Shown here: piece after piece, positions 18,204-23,875 of the stretch | How positions within the stretch are numbered: the first letter of the stretch is position 1 | Layout of the letters: every line of letters begins with the position of its first letter | From: Perkinsus olseni | Lineage: Eukaryota; Perkinsozoa; Perkinsida; Perkinsidae | Direction: 5' to 3' | Assembly (NCBI GenBank): GCA_013115135.1 | Contig: JABANP010000665.1 | Coordinates: forward strand, 1 to 23,875 | DNA: 23,875 nt | The notes under the pieces: model-generated | Databases searched by the model: none | The model's input: only the letters and a program-made list of their open reading frames with translations | Told to the model about the DNA's origin: nothing | Position numbers and translations under genes: made by a program

Positions 18204-18818
18204 TGGTATAAATCAATCGTTCACTCGCGGAACTCCCAAGTCGGGGGTTCCTGCATCGATCGACACTTTTACGCGCTTAGACTATATTCCGAACCGGCAG
18301 GCTGCTGGTAGAGCCTAAGACTTACGCCGTGAGTTTTGTAAACTGAAGGTCGGGGTTCCGGACCTGCCGTCTGTTACTCATTATGCGCCGGTCGTTCTGT
18401 GTATGCGTGCATAGCTGATTCCTCTCGAGAGGAAGCTTAGGAAGGTATGCACTAGTCTTTAGTGACAACAAAGTGACGACTATAGTGGTCGCTATGCTAA
18501 CAGCTACAGTCTGGTTCAGCACTAGTCAGCTGTTAGACTGCCATCGCTGCACCTACTCTTACTGCTACAGCGTACCATTAGGGCTCAGATTACCATCTGA
18601 CCTTACTATGCGCTTTGCACTAGCGTCCATGAGTATACGTGCTACACTAAGCTCAGCGTAGAAAGCTGTAGTGCACCTTATCAACTTATGCAATTTGCAT
18701 GCTGTAGCTTCCATCAGTCCAATTTCACCTCTCTTCGAGCCCCGTCTCAAATAGCCACACTGTACTGAGCTATAGTGCGGGTAGAGACTTTACACTCCTT
18801 TTTCGCCTTGCGTTTACT

Positions 18819-19298
18819 ATGAGCAACAACGGGGAAGCAACAACTGGTGCTCAGACCCCCAGTGAACCTCCTGAGACCTCTACAAACCCATCTACCGCTC
18901 TCGAGGAGCTCATCAAATATCTGGAATGCCCAAACTTCGACTACCTCCACAGCAGGAACATCACCAATGACAGCAACTGGGCCCAGGCTCACAGCGACCC
19001 TACTAAAAACTCCCACTAGCCATCTCAATTTGCTTACAGCCCCACACCGTCGACAATCTCAGCTGAACCACCGACGTCAACATCTCTGACTACGCCATAC
19101 TACGTACAGCAGCACCTGATGCCTACACCGCAACCACCCTACCTTGGACCTAGCAGCTCCACAGCCTCTATATACCCTATCTCCGAAGTCCCTACTATCC
19201 ACAGCTCAAGCAACCTCAGCGCCCTCTCTGAAGGACAATCTACTCATCCCAACGCCCTCTCTGAGGGACAATCCCACTCATCCCAACGCCCTCTCTGA
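18819..19298 (+). pseudogene. stop-interrupted Ser/Thr/Pro-rich ORF of unknown function
   Basis: From ATG 18819 (MSNNGEATTGAQTPSEPP) one frame reads 159 codons to a TGA at 19296-19298, broken only by a TAG at 19017-19019. The sequence is rich in Ser, Thr and Pro, with a short helical segment (ALEELIKYLECPNFDYL), then YSPTPSTISAEPPTSTS, and ends in copies of an 11-residue repeat (ALSEGQSTHPN). Indels between repeat units shift the frame and close it. It could be the N-terminus of a retroelement Gag-like protein or a decayed cellular low-complexity protein; no diagnostic motif is visible. An unspotted intron removing the TAG is possible. Confidence 0.4.
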
Positions 19299-19418
19299 GG
19301 GGACAATCCACTCATCCCAACGCCCCTTGAGGGACAATCCACTCATCCCAACGCCCTCTCTGAGGGACAATCCACTCATCCCAACGCCCTCTCTGAAGGA
19401 CAATCTACTCATCGCAAG
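19221..19418 (+). repeat. 33-bp minisatellite, about six units
   Basis: The unit is GCCCTCTCTGAGGGACAATC plus CACTCATCCCAAC, which is 33 bases or 11 codons. Most units are near-identical; one carries an extra C, one an extra G, and one is shortened (GCCCCTTGAGGG). The unit length is a multiple of three and the repeat lies in frame in the first copies, so expansion began as coding sequence. Each unit also contains the short inverted words CCCTCTCTGAGGG. Confidence 0.85.
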
Positions 19419-20242
19419 GCGAGAAGGAGTGTAAAGTTTTTCTACCTTTCTAAGCTTACTCTCTCAAGGGGAATCAGATATGCGAGGCATATACAGGACG
19501 ACCGGCGAAGGCAGCTGTTGCCTTCAGCTCGCATGATAGTCTTCACCATCCGACTAATATCGCTGTATTGAGTCATAGAGAATTTTTGAGGATTGATCAT
19601 CGATGTCTCGGTACATGACCCGGATTCGTCTTTCGGAGGGAAATGCCCGACGAGTATCAGTGATACTGTATCACTCGTTCAGACGGCACAGGCGTCAGTT
19701 CTGCGCCTCCAGCTGAGAAAGCACGACGCCGATGCTACATTATCGAGCACGCGCAGCGACAAGCATCCCTGTAGGCGATGCGATTTCAACGCCAAGTCGG
19801 GTCCATTCCCCCTCTTTGCAGGGCATGAAGTCTTTCTTAATTTTTTTGCTTTGTGCCCGCGGACCCGCTCAAAGGGACCCTTTGCAGAGTGGGGAAAGAA
19901 GGGGAGACTTTGCTCGATTGTCGATTTTTGCATCACTCCCATCATCCCGCTAGATGGCGGAGCTCTTCTTCGCGTCAGCTCACTTCTCGTTGGAGATTTC
20001 AAATCCCGTCACTTAGCCTATGCCTTCGCGAGAAGCAATAACATTTTTGAGCCACTGGGTCTTGGTGTCATGGGATACAACGTTCCAGCCAGCGACCTCA
20101 GGAGACTTCCCGATGGTTCCCGGTTATCGTTTCGTTCCCTAGGAAACGATCCACTCTGCGCTCTAGTACAGCGTCTCTGCGTGTATTTCCACGCCCTGCA
20201 CTCTTGCTTGGGGCAGCCCGTGCAGATGGGCACCTGACCATC

Positions 20243-20273
20243 GTATGGTATCTTTGGATAAGGGATACCATAC
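20243..20273. repeat. GTATGGTATC / GATACCATAC hairpin
   Basis: A perfect 10-base inverted repeat with an 11-base loop (TTTGGATAAGG). It shares the GTATGG word with the palindrome at 18104. Confidence 0.55.
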
Positions 20274-20351
20274 TCAGGCCCTGAGTCTCAGAGACCCTGT
20301 GGGAGGATTACTCCTTCGAGATGTGGAGCTCGAGGGATCGTTTCCATCTCG

Positions 20352-20366
20352 CTGCGCGCCGCGCAG
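20352..20366. repeat. 7+1+7 palindrome (CTGCGCG)
   Basis: CTGCGCG, one C, then CGCGCAG, followed by the related word TGCGCGG. It lies about 100 nt before the tRNA-Ser-like gene. Confidence 0.5.
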
Positions 20367-20395
20367 TGCGCGGAGTTCAGATGCTGTCACTGTCG

Positions 20396-20588
20396 GTTTG
20401 TTCGTATTGGAGGAATTCACCTTGCATCTTCCGGTCCCTACTAAACGAAACTCAAAAATGCCAGGGCGTTTCGAGGAGTGGTTAAGGAGGTGGACTCGAA
20501 ATCCACTAAAGCTCAGCCTGCGCAGGATTGAATCCTGCCGCTGTCAGGTGCTCGTACTGGAGGAATTTATTTTGCACCTCCCAGTTTT
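20396..20588. repeat. diverged direct repeats flanking the tRNA-Ser-like gene
   Basis: About 45 bases at 20396-20441 (GTCGG..TCGTATTGGAGGAATTC..TTGCATCTTCC) recur at 20543-20588 (GTCAGG..TCGTACTGGAGGAATTT..TTGCACCTCCC). The downstream copy begins in the last acceptor bases of the tRNA-like gene, so the upstream copy looks like a duplicated tRNA 3' end plus flank. Confidence 0.6.
20462..20546 (+). tRNA. tRNA-Ser(CGA)-like gene, possibly degenerate
   Basis: AGTGGTTAAGGAG is the standard serine tRNA D-loop text. The anticodon stem GTGGA/TCCAC encloses CTCGAAA (anticodon CGA at 20497-20499). A long variable arm (AAGCTCAGCCT) and a T-arm GCAGG/CCTGC with loop ATTGAAT follow. The 3' acceptor strand CGCTGTC plus A fits a serine tRNA, but the 5' side (CAGGGCG) pairs at only about five of seven positions and the D-arm has about three extra bases (TTTCGAGGAGTGG). 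It may be a tRNA pseudogene or a variant. Confidence 0.6.
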
Positions 20589-20654
20589 TGTCGGATCAAA
20601 CTAGGTAAAGAATCGACTTTTTACGGTAGTGGAACGGAGTGGAAATTTGCAAGT

Positions 20655-20906
20655 TTGCCGGGTTGCTCGTTTCATCGGATGGAATTCGTCTTCGTGAATA
20701 TATTCTATGGTCTGAGTATGTTGCCCGATGTACACAGCACTTCCGTGTCGGAAATATCCGAGTTAGAAAGTGCTATATTAAAGGGGCTCGAACTTCGATT
20801 GAGTCGCGGAGTATGTGGTACAGGCGACGCATTACATGAAGTTGGATTGGCACTGGTCAATCTTGACCGTGTATTGTCAAGCGGCTTGAATCAAGCCTGG
20901 TTGTGA
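20655..20906 (+). CDS. small unrecognised ORF, low support
   Basis: An 83-codon frame with the hydrophobic stretch FVFVNIFYGLSML followed by a helix-like part (SEISELESAILKGLELRL, ALVNLDRVLSSGL). The base make-up is AT-richer than its neighbours. It has no recognised domain, and splice borders to other exons were not identified. It could be one exon of a gene, a relic, or chance. Confidence 0.2.
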   Translation: MPGCSFHRMEFVFVNIFYGLSMLPDVHSTSVSEISELESAILKGLELRLSRGVCGTGDALHEVGLALVNLDRVLSSGLNQAWL

Positions 20907-21017
20907 TTTTTGTTCTTCTTGCGAGTACCACATGTGCTCGCAAGCACTCTGATCATTGGATTGAGGTTCCAGATGTGTGGAATCTTCAATATCACGAGAT
21001 TCCCCTCTCGTGATATT
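20883..21017. repeat. cluster of three hairpins with a scrap of P450 sequence
   Basis: GGCTTGA, A, TCAAGCC (20883-20897); CTTGCGAG and CTCGCAAG with an 11-base loop (20918-20944); AATATCACGAGA and TCTCGTGATATT with a 6-base loop (20988-21017), followed by a T-run. Between them, about 20949-20972 (CTGATCATTGGATTGAGGTTCC) is a scrap of the P450 exon 5 end found intact at 9428 and 22454. Confidence 0.65.
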
Positions 21018-21103
21018 TTTCACACGAGAGCGAATTTTCCCCTTGTCAGTTTTGAGACTTGAGGTGGAATCCATATTTATTTAATCCGTTACCCTTCTGC
21101 ACC

Positions 21104-23850
21104 TAGTGACGATTATTCGCTATTTCCATGGCATGAGAACACCGAATAATCGTCCCTTGTAGCTTCAGCGATTAATCATACTATAGCAGCCATAGAGGCT
21201 ATTTTTGTCGCTATTGGTCTTGTCGTTCGCGGTGACTGGTGCGTCAAGTTGCAGCATCACATCAAGCTTAAGGCCTTAATAGGCTCGCTGACTCATATTT
21301 CCTCACGATGGGAAGTTAGCCATGATAGCCGGCACGAGGCAATTATCAACGCTACTCGTAGCCGAAAGAAAAGGAGGGATGTGCAAAGCAAACCGAACAT
21401 GAAAAAAAGCGACTAATCGGCTCGCTGGCACATCTGTAACTCGAGGTTCTCAGGCCCATAAGTGAAGGTGACCTTACCTCGAACGCATGAGGGTGAATGA
21501 TTAAGTCTAATATCATCAAAAATCTTAGGATCAGAGCCATTATCATAGTGGCCTCCTTGATGGCCATATTCTGCCCGGGGCACTGACGAGGGCCTCCCCA
21601 AATGCGAGGTGGTCACGTACAAGAGACTGGTCTATCGACACGCCATCATTGGTGAACCAACGTTCCGGCCTGAGATTCACGACATATCCGAGGGAATGGT
21701 ATTCGAAGGCAGTGAACGCGACGGGCCACTGAACTAAGTACTTGTAGATCGTGCCGCCTTGAGATTTTCGACACCATCACTTGGTGTTGAAGTACAGCCA
21801 CAACAGTACCAGCGGGAACTGGCTTCCCCATCGAGCAAGGTGTCATCAACGCACTCATGGAGGAGAAATACACTCGGGGATTGCAACTAAGAAGAATCCA
21901 TCACAGCTTCGCCTGATTTAACGACGGCCCACTCTGAGTGTCTCGAGTATGCAGCACTCAACGTAGGGTAGCTGGTTGAGATCTGCTATCGTCTTGGGGT
22001 CATGGCCGAGTGTATCCACCTCGGCCCTCGCCTTAGCTTGAATGTGGGGGTTGAGGGACAGATAGTAGAGGCACCACGAGGTTGTCATGGCCGTGGTATC
22101 ACTACCAGCGACCAAGAACCTGACGGCAAGTGGTGTATGCCACGATGCTACAACCCCTGCCGCTCTTCCAGTGGCGCTCTAAGCTATCAGTGGCGGGCCC
22201 GAAGCGGGCAAGAGCTTGTAAGTCGGCAAGAAGAGCTCACGTGATGAGGTTTCCTCGCAGGTCCTCCGGGACTAGATGCAGGAGCTTGTCAAGCAAGTCG
22301 CATCGCTCCACCCGCCCTCCTCCTGCCGCCGCTTGCTGCTCAGCCCGTCGACTGCCGATAATCTCATCGCCGATTCTGTTGAGCCGCTTCACTCCCGTGT
22401 GCATCTGACGACGAGAAATGACGAAACCACCAACAGCGAGCGCCTCACCTTTCTGATCATTGGGTTGAGGTTCCAAGGGAATCTATCCCGTGTCATCCAC
22501 GGGAAGGAACTGAGCTGAACGGCATAACCCGACCCGGACAGGGTATCTACTATCGCCCTCTGGACCTTCCCAGATCGGCTACCAAGACGGAGACCTGAGA
22601 AAGCACTGCGTCACACACTGCGTTACTCACGCAGTCGAATGATCTACTGATCTTGGCAGAGCTCAGGCTGCTCGGGGGAGTGCAGTAGCATCGAATGAAG
22701 CAGAGTAATGAGCATCCGCGATGACGTCGCCAAGCTCACCCGAAGCATCTGCTTACCATCGGGATTCAAAAAATTATAGTCGTTCCCTAAGGTGGTAACA
22801 CATAAGACATCTAGGGTACAGAGGGGAAGCCATTCTGTGGGACGCCAAACAATACGGCCGTCCTGGCTGAGGGACCGGAGCACCGGGTGAGTGGGGTGAT
22901 CGGTCGTTTACCAGCTTCAATGATACTCTCAACATGTCGGGTACCATAGCCGCTGAATTTTTGTCGTTGAAGGCCGGCGCACCAAACCGCCTGTTCCGCT
23001 TCCACGCGTCACCCTCTGTAGTGAACATTCCCGGGACAGGTATTATTTTTGTGCTTGTTGAAGGGCCTGATGAAGGTCTTCGGGCGCTCATCCAAAAACT
23101 TGTCTGACCAACTCAGGCTTGGACAAGACGATCACGTTCATTCCAGTAATCCTAAGAGACAACAGACCGCCGTCACAAAGTCACAGAAGCGTGTGCTTAA
23201 CACTGATGTGAACCACAGAGCAGCGAAAGCAGGAGATTGAAACGCTCACTTGATGTGATAAACATCACCGTACGTGTCCGCATAGATCTCCAAGGCACGG
23301 GCGAAATGATCCATCGACTTTGGTATGAAGCCCAGGATAGGAAGGAACTGTCAGAGAGAGTTGCGTACAGTTTGTGTTAACGCTAACAGGCCACAATTGA
23401 ATTCTTCTTTTTTACTAGATTATCCAATAGGCTATTGCATAACCTAGTGAAAAGGGTCCGCTACTGTCAAAAGCGACCCTATTCGGTCCATAAAAAAACA
23501 GAGGGTCGAGATCCAGGGACTCACATGATTTGGTCCACCGAAGACTGCATGAAGATCCACCTTGGTACGTTGCAAGAACTTCAGAGCCTTCAAAGCAAGT
23601 ACTGAGGCCATACCGCTCACAAGGATGAGTGTTCCGTGCGACCGGAATATTGATCGACACTTTACCAGGAGGTCCTGGGCAGCGACGAGTAGGGATGCCA
23701 TATACAGGATGAATGTCGAACACTGAAAGGTTTCTCGAGAAATCCGAGCGGCTCCAGTAGACCATGGCTCCCCAGAATGGGGAGCAGACTTCGGGAAGAA
23801 ATTCCAGCAACAGGGCTCTGATGTTCAAGTCCTTTGAATTCGCCAGCAGG
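21104..23850. repeat. segmental duplication, unit 2 (with 8103-10757)
   Basis: Matches the copy A unit across exons, introns and flanks. Differences include a foldback insertion near 21108-21154 (GACGATTATTCG and CGAATAATCGTC), absent as a pair in unit 1, where only the first arm is recognisable. The unit ends within 30 bases of the window edge, so the true duplication may be longer. Confidence 0.85.
21413..23701 (-). pseudogene. cytochrome P450, copy C (frameshifted pseudogene)
   Basis: Same nine-exon layout as copy A: 23701-23525, 23347-23250, 23151-22912, exon 4 ending at 22757, 22594-22449, 22404-22241, 22119-21933, 21886-21742 and 21669-21413. Breaks: one extra base at 23094-23098 and one at 23046-23050 in exon 3; a 26-base deletion near 22874 removing the intron 3 acceptor and first codons of exon 4; one extra base at 21826-21829 and four extra near 21765 in exon 8; one base lost near 21598, which shifts the haem loop out of frame; one base lost at 21518-21522. 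The I-helix AGSDTT and ETLR remain readable. Several breaks fall in single-base runs and could be sequencing errors, but the 26-base deletion and four-base insertion are not of that kind. Confidence 0.85.
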
Positions 23851-23875
23851 AGCGTTTTTCAGGCCTAGACCAGGC

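Larger units (their letters stand above)
17361..18818. other. non-genic region between P450 copy B and the repeat-bearing ORF
   Basis: No exon chain or motif on either strand; the open frame at 17393-17686 shows no recognisable family. It holds palindromes at 17400-17414, 18104-18118 and 18173-18203. The last part, 18440-18800, repeats the word GCACTAG; I looked for a retroelement LTR there but could not define ends. Confidence 0.45.
19419..20461. other. non-genic region before the tRNA-Ser-like gene
   Basis: A 214-codon open stretch on the plus strand (19593-20237) is the longest uninterrupted frame here, but it starts at TTG, has no early ATG and shows no recognisable domain, so I do not call it a gene. 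Hairpins are GTATGGTATC/GATACCATAC (20243-20273, 11-base loop) and CTGCGCG, C, CGCGCAG (20352-20366). Confidence 0.4.

Noticed and set aside
18440..18810. LTR of a retrotransposon upstream of the repeat-bearing ORF
   Set aside because: No TG..CA ends, second copy or primer-binding site could be identified in the window.
19221..19418. CRISPR-like array
   Set aside because: Units are contiguous 33-bp copies without unique spacers, in a eukaryotic context; it is a minisatellite.
19593..20237. 214-codon open stretch as a gene
   Set aside because: It begins at TTG with no early ATG, has no recognisable domain, and overlaps long open frames on the other strand; open length alone is weak evidence.

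Overview
The window looks like nuclear DNA of a filamentous fungus, most likely a basidiomycete (Agaricomycetes). The coding regions are split by many short GT-AG introns (about 36-140 nt), GC content is moderate, and the clear families are a P450 with fungal-type motifs and a group II pyridoxal-phosphate (PLP) decarboxylase. A Rhizoctonia-like fungus is a guess. Most genes look fragmented until introns are removed; three long genes then read through cleanly.

Layout. 562-1006 (-): one probable exon of an unrecognised protein. 1073-7173 (+): two aromatic-amino-acid-decarboxylase (AADC) domains head to tail. They can be joined by a 55-nt phase-matched intron into one gene of 30 exons and 918 aa. 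The N-terminal domain has lost the PLP lysine and active-site histidine but keeps the catalytic-loop tyrosine. The C-terminal domain shows the opposite pattern. 8381-10611 (-): intact nine-exon cytochrome P450 (copy A, 508 aa). 11522-12230 (-): decayed retroelement integrase. 12231-12815 (+): broken fragment of the second AADC domain. 12829-13663: CG-rich repeat with short terminal inverted repeats. 14337-14409: tRNA-Ala(AGC). 14963-17360 (-): intact nine-exon P450 (copy B, 509 aa). 18819-19298 (+): stop-interrupted low-complexity ORF ending in an 11-codon minisatellite. 20462-20546: tRNA-Ser(CGA)-like gene between diverged direct repeats. 21413-23701 (-): P450 copy C, a pseudogene that shares a 2.7-kb duplicated segment with copy A.

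The AADC gene and P450s could form a small pathway that decarboxylates an aromatic amino acid and then oxidises the amine. No kinase, methyltransferase, transporter or regulator is visible, so this is only a hypothesis. Repeats, a retroelement remnant, partial gene copies and an excess of perfect palindromes with a one-base centre suggest a rearranging accessory region. All splice models are inferred by eye from splice signals, phase and similarity between copies; none is confirmed by transcripts.
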